From NCBI GenBank assembly GCA_902792535.1, contig CADAZU010000008.1, positions 1 through 64,000 on the forward strand: a DNA stretch of 64,000 nucleotides. The letters run 5' to 3'. The notes under the pieces were generated by a model. The model worked only from the letters and a program-made list of their open reading frames with translations. It was not told the DNA's origin and made no database searches. Numbering within the stretch: position 1 is the stretch's first letter; each line of letters begins with the position of its first letter. Positions 32,263 through 40,923 of this stretch are shown here, piece after piece. Position numbers and translations under genes: made by a program. The DNA comes from an uncultured Bacteroidales bacterium (GTDB lineage Bacteria; Bacteroidota; Bacteroidia; Bacteroidales; Paludibacteraceae).

Positions 32263-33605
32263 TGAAAAAGACATTCTTTTTGCTGGTTGCTGCTATCGCA
32301 ATGATGAGTTGCACAGAGCAGCAAGAGCTGCGTCACCCGAAATGGGCGTATGACGCTACGATCTATGAGTTAAACACCCGTCAGGCGACGGAGGAAGGTA
32401 CGTTTGCTGCAGCCGAGGCATTGCTGCCGGAGTTGAAGCAGAACGGTATTGACATCATCTGGGTCATGCCTTGCCAGCCGATCGGTAAGATCACCCGCAA
32501 AGGTACGCTGGGCAGTTACTACTCTATCATCGACTACTGCGCCATCAATCCGGAGTTCGGTACTCGTGCCGATTTCGAGCATTTCCTCGCGCAAGCACAC
32601 AAGATGGGCTTCAAAGTGATCCTCGACTGGGTGGCTAACCATACGGCTCCGGACAGCGAGTGGACCAAGAACGAAGGATGGCACTATCGCGACAGTCTGG
32701 GTAATCTGATGGTTCAATACGACTGGACAGACATCTCCAAACTGAACTACGACAACCAGGACATGCGCGCCGAGATGCTGAAAGCCATGCACTGGTGGAT
32801 GGACAGCATCGGTATCGACGGTTTCCGCTGCGACGTAGCCGGAGAAGTGCCGACCGATTTCTGGAACTGGGCAATGGGCGACCTGCGTCAGACTCACCCG
32901 GATATGTTCACCCTCGCGGAGGATGAGGACAAAGCGCAAGAGTTGACCGAAAGTGCCTTTGATATGTACTACGGCTGGAGCCTGCACCACGTCATGAACG
33001 ATGTAGCGCAAGGCAAGAAAGGTGTAGAGGACATATGGGAAAACTTCGCGAAAACCGACAGCACGATCCGTCCGGAGGCTATTCGCATGAACTTCATCTC
33101 CAATCACGACGAGAACAGCTGGAACGGCACCGAGCAAGAGCGGATGGGTGACGCTGTGCCTTTGTTCCAAGCCTTCTGCTACGTCATCCCGGGTATGCCG
33201 ATGATCTACACGGGTCAGTTGAGCGGCAATCACCACCGTCTGGAGTTCTTTGAGAAAGACCTGATCGACCGGGACGAGAACTATGCAGAAGCCGATCTCT
33301 ACCATCTGCTGAACGGTCTGCGCGAGCGCAACAAATCGCTCTTCAGCCCGGAGGTAGGCGCGCCTATTCAACGCATCGTAACGGACAACGAGCATATCTT
33401 CGCTTGTGCGCGTCAGAAAGAAGGACGCTGGCACACCAACACCGTGATTGCGGTAATGAACATGAGTGGCGAGGAGCAGGAAGTGACGCTGGATCTCGCT
33501 GGATTTGAAGGCAAATACAAATGTATCTGCGGCAAAGAGGTTCAGTTGGAGACCGCGCAGAGCTTCACGATGAAACCCTGGAGTTTCAAGATCTTTGAAA
33601 AATAA
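32262..33605 (+). CDS. Second GH13 alpha-amylase-family lipoprotein
   Basis: A 447-residue enzyme, shorter than its neighbour and lacking the N-terminal module. The signal peptide ends at a lipobox (AIAMMSCTEQ). Barrel motifs are VILDWVANHTAPDS, IDGFRCDVAGEVP (nucleophile D), FTLAEDEDKA (acid/base E) and ISNHDENSWNG. A C-terminal beta domain follows residue 370. It overlaps the first amylase in TAATG and probably acts on its products. A rho-independent terminator follows at 33656. Confidence 0.9.
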   Translation: MKKTFFLLVAAIAMMSCTEQQELRHPKWAYDATIYELNTRQATEEGTFAAAEALLPELKQNGIDIIWVMPCQPIGKITRKGTLGSYYSIIDYCAINPEFGTRADFEHFLAQAHKMGFKVILDWVANHTAPDSEWTKNEGWHYRDSLGNLMVQYDWTDISKLNYDNQDMRAEMLKAMHWWMDSIGIDGFRCDVAGEVPTDFWNWAMGDLRQTHPDMFTLAEDEDKAQELTESAFDMYYGWSLHHVMNDVAQGKKGVEDIWENFAKTDSTIRPEAIRMNFISNHDENSWNGTEQERMGDAVPLFQAFCYVIPGMPMIYTGQLSGNHHRLEFFEKDLIDRDENYAEADLYHLLNGLRERNKSLFSPEVGAPIQRIVTDNEHIFACARQKEGRWHTNTVIAVMNMSGEEQEVTLDLAGFEGKYKCICGKEVQLETAQSFTMKPWSFKIFEK

Positions 33606-33613
33606 AAAGAATT

Positions 33614-33655
33614 CGGTATATCGAAATACCGAAATATCGGAACATTAAAACATTA
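33614..33655. repeat. Octamer array downstream of the amylases
   Basis: Units of period 8 (TATCGAAA, TACCGAAA, TATCGGAA, CATTAAAA, CATTAAAA) sit between the amylase stop and the terminator. Confidence 0.65.
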
Positions 33656-33688
33656 AAAATCCCGAACAACTCGTTCGGGATTTTCTTT
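33656..33688. terminator. Bidirectional terminator between amylase operon and fabG
   Basis: AAAATCCCGAAC, a 5-base loop, GTTCGGGATTTT: a 12-bp stem flanked by A and T runs, between convergent genes. Confidence 0.9.
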
Positions 33689-34428
33689 TATGCCATGGCG
33701 CCGTTTACTTGTATAACTTGACCGCTGACATACGAGCTGAGGTCGCTCGCCAAAAAGAGTGCGACCTTTGCTACTTCTTCCGGTTCGCCGCCTCGGCGCA
33801 TTGGAATAAGCGAGACGAACTGCTTGAGTGTCTCTTCCGGCAGCGCCTTTGTCATATCGGTCAGGATGAATCCCGGTGCGATGGCGTTAGCCCGCACACC
33901 GCGGGAGCCGAGTTCTTTCGCTACCGATTTGGTCAGCGCAATGATGCCTGCCTTGGAAGCGGCATAGTTGGCTTGTCCGGCGTTGCCGTTGATGCCGACT
34001 ACGGAGCTGAGCGAGATAATAGACCCGCTGCGCTGGCGCATCATAACGGGCGTAGCCGCATGAGTGAAATTGAATGCCGATTTGAGGTTCACATTGATCA
34101 CCTGATCCCATTGCGCTTCGGTCATACGCATCAATAAGGTGTCGCGGGTGATACCGGCATTGTTGACCAGAATATCGAGCGAACCGAAATCCGCCATCAC
34201 GGCTTCCACCACTTGGTGCGCCGCCTCAAAATCAGCTGCATTGGAAGCATAGAACTGAACCTTCACTCCGAGGGCTGCAATCTCGTCGCGCGTGGCTTGC
34301 GCCTGCTCGTTGAGTTCCAGATCCGTGAAGGCGATATTTGCCCCTTCGCGGGCAAAAGCCAAGGCGATCTGTTTGCCTATTCCGCGGGCTGCGCCCGTGA
34401 TAAGAGCCGTTTTATTTTCTAATAACAT
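33688..34428 (-). CDS. fabG: 3-oxoacyl-ACP reductase
   Basis: A 246-residue SDR enzyme that reduces 3-oxoacyl-ACP in fatty-acid synthesis. Motifs are TALITGAARGIGKQIALAFA (NADP-binding), NNAGITRDTL, the catalytic Ser in ISLSSVVGINGNAGQ and YAASKAGI (Y-x3-K). It ends with the conserved YVSGQVIQVNGAMA. Length is as usual. The stop borders the terminator. Confidence 0.94.
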   Translation of the reverse strand: MLLENKTALITGAARGIGKQIALAFAREGANIAFTDLELNEQAQATRDEIAALGVKVQFYASNAADFEAAHQVVEAVMADFGSLDILVNNAGITRDTLLMRMTEAQWDQVINVNLKSAFNFTHAATPVMMRQRSGSIISLSSVVGINGNAGQANYAASKAGIIALTKSVAKELGSRGVRANAIAPGFILTDMTKALPEETLKQFVSLIPMRRGGEPEEVAKVALFLASDLSSYVSGQVIQVNGAMA

Positions 34429-34461
34429 ATTATTCTTTTACAAATTACAAACTGCTAATCA

Positions 34462-34500
34462 CCTATTCCTCCCCCTTCGGGGGGGACTAGAGGGGGGCTC
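34462..34500. repeat. Palindromic GC-rich interspersed element
   Basis: A CCCCCTTCGGGGGG hairpin followed by a TAGAGGGGGGCT stretch, between fabG and lptC. It resembles the GC-rich palindromic element read in frame inside ribBA at 58455. Confidence 0.6.
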
Positions 34501-34502
34501 CC

Positions 34503-35072
34503 CTATTCTTCTTTAATGGGGAAGACGCCGGTGGGATTGAGGATGGTGTATTTGGTCATTTCTTCGTTGGAGTCAAACCCCACTCCCTCGATGATACTCT
34601 TCTCCCGTACGATATGAATGGAGGTGTCCGAGAAAACGCGATGCGCTTTCTGGTTCCATTTCATCTCCGGCGTATCAAACTGCTCCCCTTTCCTATTCAG
34701 CGCGTGCACGTTACCCCGCAATGTCCATTGTTGCTCGGTCTCGTCATAATAGGCGTAGTCGGCTTTGAGCGAAGCTTGCACCGCCAGGTTCTCATCAAAC
34801 TGCTCCAGATAAATGCCCGAAGGGAACTCCTGGTAAGGCGGTTCGGTCCTGTCATAGACCAACCATTGCGGCGCCTCAATCCGATAGCGGGTAATACCCG
34901 AATCGGAGATCAGCGTAGAGACCGAATCGGTAATGAGCGCAGCTACTTGTTCCCGGGGACATGAGTTCTCGCTCTGAGAAACAGACCCTTTGGAACAAGA
35001 GGCAATAAACATAGCGAGCGCCAAGATGGCACTCGCTATGAAAATCTTATCGGATAGCGGTCGTCTCACCAA
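34503..35072 (-). CDS. lptC: LPS export protein LptC-like lipoprotein
   Basis: A 189-residue protein with a lipobox (ALAMFIASCSK) and the LptC/OstA-type beta-jellyroll: ESGIYLEQFDENLAVQASLKADYAYYDE, WTLRGNVHALNRKGEQFDTPEM and KAHRVFSDTSIHIVREKSIIEGVGFDS. In Bacteroidetes LptC is anchored by a lipid and passes lipopolysaccharide from the LptBFG transporter to the periplasmic LptA bridge. Its start overlaps the 3' end of the TPR-type gene by 26 bases, so they are co-transcribed. An LptF/G-type permease is encoded at 59.1 kb. Confidence 0.8.
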   Translation of the reverse strand: MVRRPLSDKIFIASAILALAMFIASCSKGSVSQSENSCPREQVAALITDSVSTLISDSGITRYRIEAPQWLVYDRTEPPYQEFPSGIYLEQFDENLAVQASLKADYAYYDETEQQWTLRGNVHALNRKGEQFDTPEMKWNQKAHRVFSDTSIHIVREKSIIEGVGFDSNEEMTKYTILNPTGVFPIKEE

Positions 35073-36462
35073 TCCATCCTCCTACGAAGTAGGTCGATCC
35101 GCTGAACTCGTTCGGCAAGTCGAAGCGCTCCTCCTTGGTCGGGAAATAGCGGCTATAGGTAGAGATGAACTCCGAAGCCTGTGCCTCAACCGAAGGATCG
35201 ATTTGTTTTGCCTTCACGAACTTATCTACAGCAGCCCAATAAACGGTCTTATTGAGGATACGTCCTTTAGCGTCATTGGGATAGAGCTGGGTAGCGGCAT
35301 AGCACATACCGATGATGATATAGCAGCGTCCCTGACCTTTGTTCATACCCAGACCGCTGAGGGTAGCGATCGAAGCCTGTGCGTACTTGCGCGCCTCTGC
35401 GTATTTCTTGAGGTTGTTGTAGCAATAGAATGCTGCGTTGTACTGGTAATCCGCTACGTCCTCCAGCTCGTCCTCAACCATCGCCAGTTTGATAGCCTGG
35501 TCGTAGTAGTCGATCGCTGCCTCGTAGTCGCCTTTCTTAGCCGCCATAGAAGCACATCCGGCTGCGGACTCTTGGGTCGGCTGCAGTTTGTGCGCTGCCT
35601 CGCAGGCTGCGAAATAAACCTCGCTCTCGGTGCAACGTACGCGTTTGTAGAGTTTCGCGATCTTCTGGAGCATATCCAGATTCGAGATATTCTCTTTTAC
35701 AACTGCAGCGTAGATCTCGTCCAACTTAGTGCAGTCTGCTGCGCCGGAGATAGCGAAGATATTATCTACGTAATCTTTCTGTTTGCCGGCGATCTCGGCG
35801 TTCTTGTTGTTCGCGTTTCCGGCTTGGTCTGCCAGCGCGTTGCTTGCCAGCTCGTAATCCGAGATGAACTGCTCTGCTTTGCCGTTCGGGTCTTGTTTAT
35901 AGAGCGCATAGGAAACATCCACGAGTTTCACGAGCACCATGATCTTGCTGGAGTTACCCATTCCCTCAACCGACTGACGCAGACACTCCCGCGCCTCTGC
36001 CAGCTTGGTCTCGCCGTAGAAATCAACATATGCCAATCCCTTTTCGCCGAGGATATATGCCTTCGGGTATTTGGGATCGTTGCCGAAGAAACGGATACGT
36101 TTGTCCTGCATCTCGATGGCCAGTTTAGCCAGACGCTCTTTCTCTGCGGGATCCGAAGCAGCCTGATAGAGTGCTTCAACAATCTTCGCACCGTCGGAAT
36201 AGATGGACTTGTTCGCATTCGGACAGGTGGAATAAACCTCCATCCACGGACCGTACGCGTCTGCGTACATTTTGTTTTTTACCGACTCATGGAAGAGCGA
36301 CACGTTCATCACGCATTCCTCGGTGATCACCGGATCCTCCTCAGGAAGGGCTGCTTGTGCCTCAACGGGAGTTTCCTCTGCTACTTTTTTCGGTTTTTTA
36401 GCAAACGACATTGCCGGAACTGCGGCTGCCAATGCTACGACAAGTAATGTTTTCAGTTTCAT
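35047..36462 (-). CDS. Secreted TPR-type repeat protein
   Basis: A 471-residue protein with a signal peptide (MKLKTLLVVALAAAVPAMSFA) and only helical repeats after that: several TPR-like units, such as GDYEAAIDYYDQAIKLA and KKYAEARKYAQASIATLSG. The last 30 residues (DLPNEFSGSTYFVGGWIGETTAI) are conserved-looking and not repeat. TPR proteins of this type serve as scaffolds in the periplasm, and the overlap with lptC suggests an envelope role. It has a sigma-54-like promoter at 36542-36559, a site shared with the Ser/Thr-rich gene at 56.3 kb. Confidence 0.8.
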   Translation of the reverse strand: MKLKTLLVVALAAAVPAMSFAKKPKKVAEETPVEAQAALPEEDPVITEECVMNVSLFHESVKNKMYADAYGPWMEVYSTCPNANKSIYSDGAKIVEALYQAASDPAEKERLAKLAIEMQDKRIRFFGNDPKYPKAYILGEKGLAYVDFYGETKLAEARECLRQSVEGMGNSSKIMVLVKLVDVSYALYKQDPNGKAEQFISDYELASNALADQAGNANNKNAEIAGKQKDYVDNIFAISGAADCTKLDEIYAAVVKENISNLDMLQKIAKLYKRVRCTESEVYFAACEAAHKLQPTQESAAGCASMAAKKGDYEAAIDYYDQAIKLAMVEDELEDVADYQYNAAFYCYNNLKKYAEARKYAQASIATLSGLGMNKGQGRCYIIIGMCYAATQLYPNDAKGRILNKTVYWAAVDKFVKAKQIDPSVEAQASEFISTYSRYFPTKEERFDLPNEFSGSTYFVGGWIGETTAIR

Positions 36463-36541
36463 AATTGTTATATTTTAGTGTTGTTTATTGTCTTTTCCAA
36501 GGTTTTCCTATATTGACCTGGGTCGTCCTATGTCTTCCTAA

Positions 36542-36559
36542 TTCAAATATCGTGCCAAA
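36542..36559 (-). promoter_or_regulatory. Sigma-54-like promoter of the TPR-type gene
   Basis: On the minus strand TTTGGCACGATATTTGAA: TGGCAC (-24), five bases, TTGA (-12 variant with GA for GC). It begins one base beyond the OMP gene's stop codon, about 80 bases before the TPR gene's ATG. The leader shows loose 10-11-base TAGGA repeats. Confidence 0.55.
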
Positions 36560-37789
36560 TTACAGTCTGCGTTTGAAGAACCAGTTCTCCGCGATAGAAG
36601 CGCCGATGGTGAAACGCAGCCCGTTGTCCTCCAATCCTGCCGGCGAACCGCGATGGGTATATTCGATCGTGGTATTGATCACGGTACCCACGCTCCAGAG
36701 CGGGAAACCGATACCGATGGAAGCGGTGATCCGCTTGGCGCCGATCGTAGCCAGATACTCGTCCTGCACATTCACTCCCACGCGCCATAACATCCGCTCG
36801 GCGTACTTGCGTCCCATCGGGTTATGGCGATACTCCGCGCCGAAAGCGAAACGGTTGCGGTCCTGCAAACCGTTCAGCGGATCATTACCCGGCCGACCGT
36901 TGTACAGCGCGCTCGCCATGCATTGGCGCTCGTAGTCGAACGCTACCGTGAGGCGTTTGTCCCAGTTATAGGACGCACCCACGCCCCACACCATCGGCAG
37001 TTGCCAGCCGTTTTTGTAAATATTGATTGAGTCATTGGACTGGGTCTCCACCACCCAAAGCTCGCTGTTGAGTTTCATCTTGTTCTCAAATATCGCTCCG
37101 AGGTTCACCGTGTGCTTGCCCCATGTATGGAACAGCTGCGCGCCGTAACGCAGACGCACATTGCTGACGCTCATGTTCTCGTATTGGATCGTGGTGTTCA
37201 GACCCGCTTCGTCGAAAGTGACCGAACGCATATGGCTCAGATCACCCCACATATAATAGACGTTCGCGCCGAATGCAAACCAGTTCAGGACATTGAAACT
37301 GAGACCGCCATAGACCTGGCTGATATTTCCTTCGCCGCCGTACGCTTTGGTGTAATGGTAATCGGAATTGATCGAGTCGCGCAGGGAAATATCGTACCCC
37401 ACGGAGCTGTACGGCAGCAGACCCACCGACATAGCGATCCATTGTTTCCAGAGCGGAAACTGCAGAGTCACATACTCCAAGTTTCCGTTCGCTTTGTTAC
37501 GCACGCCGTCTGCGTCGCGGTAATGGCTCCAGTTGGCGCTCGCTGCGATGTCAAACATGAACGTCAGCGTGTCGCAGGAGGTGAAAGAAGCCGGTTGGGA
37601 AGGGTTGATCGCGCGGTTGTTGCGCATACCGAAACCCACTCCACCCATGGCGCGATACGCCGTCGGCACGTTCTCATTCATATCGCCGTAAGCATAGCGC
37701 GAGTATGGTGAACTCGTCATGTTCTGCGCATAGGCTCCAACGCTCAACACGAGCGCCAAAAGAATAACTATGAACCTTTCAACTTTCAA
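36560..37789 (-). CDS. Outer-membrane beta-barrel protein, FadL/OmpP1-like layout
   Basis: A 409-residue protein with signal peptide (VILLALVLSVGAYAQ) and alternating hydrophobic strands ending in an aromatic C-terminus (ENWFFKRRL), typical of an outer-membrane barrel. The N-terminal RAMGGVGFGMRNNRAINPSQPASFTSCD and the NPMGRKYAERMLWRVGVNVQDEY segment match the Bacteroidetes FadL-like hypothetical family. The start is TTG at 37789 inside a heptamer array, since no ATG fits. Its substrate is unknown. It is downstream of coaX. Confidence 0.75.
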   Translation of the reverse strand: MKVERFIVILLALVLSVGAYAQNMTSSPYSRYAYGDMNENVPTAYRAMGGVGFGMRNNRAINPSQPASFTSCDTLTFMFDIAASANWSHYRDADGVRNKANGNLEYVTLQFPLWKQWIAMSVGLLPYSSVGYDISLRDSINSDYHYTKAYGGEGNISQVYGGLSFNVLNWFAFGANVYYMWGDLSHMRSVTFDEAGLNTTIQYENMSVSNVRLRYGAQLFHTWGKHTVNLGAIFENKMKLNSELWVVETQSNDSINIYKNGWQLPMVWGVGASYNWDKRLTVAFDYERQCMASALYNGRPGNDPLNGLQDRNRFAFGAEYRHNPMGRKYAERMLWRVGVNVQDEYLATIGAKRITASIGIGFPLWSVGTVINTTIEYTHRGSPAGLEDNGLRFTIGASIAENWFFKRRL

Positions 37790-37813
37790 TTTTCAACTTT
37801 CAATTTTCAATTT
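37780..37813 (-). repeat. Heptamer junction array with TTG start and TGA stop
   Basis: On the minus strand five heptamers of the types AATTGAA and AGTTGAA join coaX to the outer-membrane protein gene. The array encodes the last coaX residues (KLKIES), supplies its TGA stop at 37793, and the TTG start at 37789. Confidence 0.85.
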
Positions 37814-38557
37814 GTTAAACCTCAATATCTCATTCAGTCCGATGAGCACCAGATGTTTCTCGTATCGGATCTCGCGTTTCTCGGTACGCGAAGTACGCAC
37901 ATTGTTGAGCACGTAAGGTGCGTTTCCTCCGGTCAGGAACGTCCGGTAATGCGGCACTTTCTCTCCCAGCGTGCGCATGTATCCTTTTACCTCATACGCG
38001 ACTCCGCGGATCACTCCGGCGGCTATGGCGTCGCGGGTGTTCTTGCCGAAAAGCGGAATCAGTTCATTCTCGTCCACCTCCACCAGCGGCAGTTTCTTTG
38101 TCATCCGCTGCAGCATAATGAACCGCATCTTCAGACCGGGTGCGATGTTGCCGCCCATGTATTCTCCTTCGGCGGAGACGAAATCATACGTGATGGCGGA
38201 TCCTGCATCGATGATCAGCAGGTTCTCCTCCGGGCAGAGCGATTTCGCTCCCACAGCCGCAGCCAGTCGATCCTGTCCCAAGGTCTCCGGCGTGTCATAG
38301 CGGTTCACGATCGGAACCGGTGTATTGTGGTCAAACAGCACAAAATGCTGCGACCGCCGATGAAGCGTATTCACCACAGCGGCTTCTATATTGACCACAG
38401 AAGAGATGATCGAATCGGTAATCTCGTATAGCTCAAACAGACGCTCTACCTCCGCCGACGAGAAGGATTTGTAGATGAAATGGTTAATCATCTTACCCTC
38501 GTCCGTCATCAACGCCACTTTCGTGCGGCTGTTCCCTTGGTCAATACACAGATTCAT
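37793..38557 (-). CDS. coaX: Type III pantothenate kinase
   Basis: A 254-residue ASKHA-fold kinase for the first step of coenzyme A synthesis. Phosphate-binding motif MNLCIDQGNSRTKVAL at the N-terminus, TLGQDRLAAAVGAKSL, IIDAGSAITYDFV, and LTGGNAPYVL near the C-terminus. The start is set to ATG 38557; a TTG at 38563 lies in a heptamer repeat and adds two residues. The last six residues derive from the following repeat array. Confidence 0.93.
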   Translation of the reverse strand: MNLCIDQGNSRTKVALMTDEGKMINHFIYKSFSSAEVERLFELYEITDSIISSVVNIEAAVVNTLHRRSQHFVLFDHNTPVPIVNRYDTPETLGQDRLAAAVGAKSLCPEENLLIIDAGSAITYDFVSAEGEYMGGNIAPGLKMRFIMLQRMTKKLPLVEVDENELIPLFGKNTRDAIAAGVIRGVAYEVKGYMRTLGEKVPHYRTFLTGGNAPYVLNNVRTSRTEKREIRYEKHLVLIGLNEILRFNKLKIES

Positions 38558-38566
38558 CCCCAATTC

Positions 38567-40240
38567 TCAACTATTCACCGTATAGAGGAAACGCTTGATG
38601 GATTTCTTCGGCGTTTTCTCGAACTCATGCGGATAGAGTTTGACCAGCGCGACCTGTTCGTAGGCAGCCAGTTCGGAGTTCACCTGCTTGCGGGCGTCCT
38701 CCATCGCTTCATCCAGTTGTTCGGGCGTCAGACCGCTGGAGTCCACTTCGTTGTAGTCCGGGCACACCAGAGCCACCAGACGGTTGTCCTCCTGCTGCAA
38801 TACCAGCGACTCCAGCACGTAAGGCATGTTGTTGATCTTCGCCTCGATCTCCTCGGGGTAGATATTCTGTCCCGAAGGACCCAGCAGCATCGTCTTGCAA
38901 CGGCCTTTGATGAACAGGAATCCGTCTTCGTCCAGCATTCCCAGGTCGCCGGTACGAAGCCATCCGTCTTTGGTGAAAGCCTCTTTGGTCGCCTGCGGGT
39001 TCTTGTAATAGCCCTGCATGGTGTTCTCGCCGCGAACGACCACTTCGCCTATTCCTTCTTCGTTCGGATCAAGGATCTTCACCTCCATGATACCCTTCAG
39101 CGGACGACCGCAGGAGTATATCTTCGGACCTTCGTTTATCGGCGTGTAGCAGATCAGCGGAGCGCACTCCGTCATGCCGTAACCCACCGAAACGGGGAAT
39201 TTGATACGATGCAGGAATGCCTCCACTTCGGGGTTCAGCGGCGCGCCGCCGATGATCATCTGGCTGAACTCGCCTCCGAAAGCCTGAACAAGCTGTTCGC
39301 GGATCTTCGAGCATACCACCTCGTCCAGGAACGGCACTTTGAGCACCCAGCTTACGGGCGGTTTCTGAATCTGCGGAACGATCATCTTCTTGTATATCTT
39401 CTCCAGAATCAACGGCACAGACAGGATGACGGTCGGTTTGACCTCCGCAAACGCCTTCAGCAGGATCTTCGGACTCGGCGTACGACCGACGAGCCATGTG
39501 TGTCCGCCGGCTGCCAGACAAGAGAGGAAATCGAATGCACATCCATAGGCGTGCGCCAGCGGTAGGAAGGTCACAAAACGAGAACCCTTGTACGCGATTC
39601 CGCTCTCCAAGCCGTAACGCACATTACCCGCCAGACCGTTCAGCGGCATGATCACGCCTTTGCTGAAACCCGTTGTGCCGGAGGTATAGTTGATCGAACC
39701 GATCTCCTTGTTGCTCCGTTCGTCGTAGTGTACATCCTTCGCCCAGTAGCCGTCCGGATGTTTCTCTTTGTATTTCTGCGCGATAGCGTCGTAGTTGATC
39801 TTCTTCGGATCCAACGCCAGCGAAATCGGGTGCCAGTCATTCAGACTGACCGCCGCCAGAACCTTCGGAATCTGGTCCAGATCTATTCCCTCCCAGTTGA
39901 TGTCGCTGATGAACAGCAGCTTCGAACCGGAGTGGTTGATAATATGGATCGCGTCGTTTGCGCGGAAATCCTGCAATATAGGAACGATGATCGCGCCGTA
40001 CGTAACGGTCGCCAGATAGACGGCAACCCAGTTGCTGTTATTGCGTCCCATCACGGCGATCTTGTCGTTCTTTTGGATGCCGCATTCCTCGAACAGGATA
40101 TGCAGTTTCTCTATGTTGATAGCCAGCTGACCATAAGTCAAGGTCACATCCGATCCGTAGTCGGTCACGGCGGGCGACTCCCAGTTCTCGCGGAAGGAGC
40201 GCTCGTACATCTTGACGAAATTGTATTTTTCTTCGGTCAT
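38567..40240 (-). CDS. Long-chain acyl-CoA synthetase (AMP-forming)
   Basis: A 557-residue ANL-superfamily enzyme. The P-loop is INYTSGTTGFSKGVIMPL, adenine-binding GGAPLNPEVEAFL and VGYGMTECAPL, the hinge region WLRTGDLGMLDEDGFLFIKGR and the C-terminal lysine motif EKTPKKSIKRFL. It activates fatty acids with CoA. The start is set at 40240 (MTEEKYNFVKMYERSF); further in-frame residues upstream are encoded by repeat units. It is 3 bases from coaX and shares its transcript. Confidence 0.9.
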   Translation of the reverse strand: MTEEKYNFVKMYERSFRENWESPAVTDYGSDVTLTYGQLAINIEKLHILFEECGIQKNDKIAVMGRNNSNWVAVYLATVTYGAIIVPILQDFRANDAIHIINHSGSKLLFISDINWEGIDLDQIPKVLAAVSLNDWHPISLALDPKKINYDAIAQKYKEKHPDGYWAKDVHYDERSNKEIGSINYTSGTTGFSKGVIMPLNGLAGNVRYGLESGIAYKGSRFVTFLPLAHAYGCAFDFLSCLAAGGHTWLVGRTPSPKILLKAFAEVKPTVILSVPLILEKIYKKMIVPQIQKPPVSWVLKVPFLDEVVCSKIREQLVQAFGGEFSQMIIGGAPLNPEVEAFLHRIKFPVSVGYGMTECAPLICYTPINEGPKIYSCGRPLKGIMEVKILDPNEEGIGEVVVRGENTMQGYYKNPQATKEAFTKDGWLRTGDLGMLDEDGFLFIKGRCKTMLLGPSGQNIYPEEIEAKINNMPYVLESLVLQQEDNRLVALVCPDYNEVDSSGLTPEQLDEAMEDARKQVNSELAAYEQVALVKLYPHEFEKTPKKSIKRFLYTVNS

Positions 40241-40241
40241 C

Positions 40242-40280
40242 ATAACGATTAAACGATTAAATGATAAACGATTAAATGAG
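40242..40280 (-). repeat. Octamer/heptamer array upstream of the acyl-CoA synthetase
   Basis: On the minus strand units CATTTAAT, CGTTTAT, CATTTAAT, CGTTTAAT lead up to the tandem ATGs. The core CGTTTAA also occurs inside the glycosyltransferase at 564-1499. Confidence 0.75.
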
Positions 40281-40300
40281 TGACGTGAGTACACTTGTAA

Positions 40301-40723
40301 TTACATATCCACGGTCACGGGAATCGGGGTTTCCACTTTGGATGCCGAGCCGGACGAGTAGATACTATCGACAATAAACTGGCTGTTGCCTCTCCACGGC
40401 AGCGTACCGAGATAGCGTTTCCAATGGAGTTTGACACCCGTGTTCGAACCCTCCTCGATCTTGCGGGCGATACGCTCGTCCTCAACCGAGAATTTAAACT
40501 CGTTCGACTGGATAGCGCCTTGGTTCTTGGACGATTTCAGACCCGTCTGGATCATCTTGCCCTCATAAGTCTTAAACAGAAAACCCTCCTTCTGGAAATA
40601 ATTGATGTCTCCCTCGTTCACGCCCTCGCTATAGACGAAGCAGAACTTGAAGAAGATAAATCCCGCCAATGCCAGAACCGCAATCAGCGATGTCCATGTA
40701 ATCACTTTACCTGTAGTACTCAT
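40301..40723 (-). CDS. Conserved Bacteroidetes hypothetical membrane-anchored protein
   Basis: A 140-residue protein with one N-terminal membrane segment (ITWTSLIAVLALAGFIFFKFCFV) and a soluble domain of beta character (GFLFKTYEGKMIQTGLKSS, GVKLHWKRYLGTLPWRGNSQFIVDSIY). No enzyme motif is visible. The orientation of the segment suggests the domain faces the periplasm. It has its own promoter at 40763-40793. Confidence 0.75.
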   Translation of the reverse strand: MSTTGKVITWTSLIAVLALAGFIFFKFCFVYSEGVNEGDINYFQKEGFLFKTYEGKMIQTGLKSSKNQGAIQSNEFKFSVEDERIARKIEEGSNTGVKLHWKRYLGTLPWRGNSQFIVDSIYSSGSASKVETPIPVTVDM

Positions 40724-40762
40724 ATCTGTTTATATTTTAATTCTCAATTCGAAAAGCGGCTG

Positions 40763-40793
40763 CAAAGGTACAACTTTTTTTTGACATACGCAA
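40763..40793 (-). promoter_or_regulatory. Promoter of the hypothetical membrane protein
   Basis: On the minus strand TTG (40791-40793), 20 bases, TACCTTTG (40763-40770). Confidence 0.75.
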
Positions 40794-40923
40794 GCGCACG
40801 CGCGTTTTTTCATTATTTTTTTGTTTTACTGCCAAATTTTCAATTCTTAATTTTCAATTCTCAATTATTTTTTGTACCTTTGCGCCCCGAAAAGTTATTA
40901 CTTCCCGCAAACCACCATTTTTA

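Noticed and set aside
34990..36447. 485-residue open frame on the plus strand
   Set aside because: It is antisense to the TPR-type gene, which has a signal peptide, repeats and promoter.
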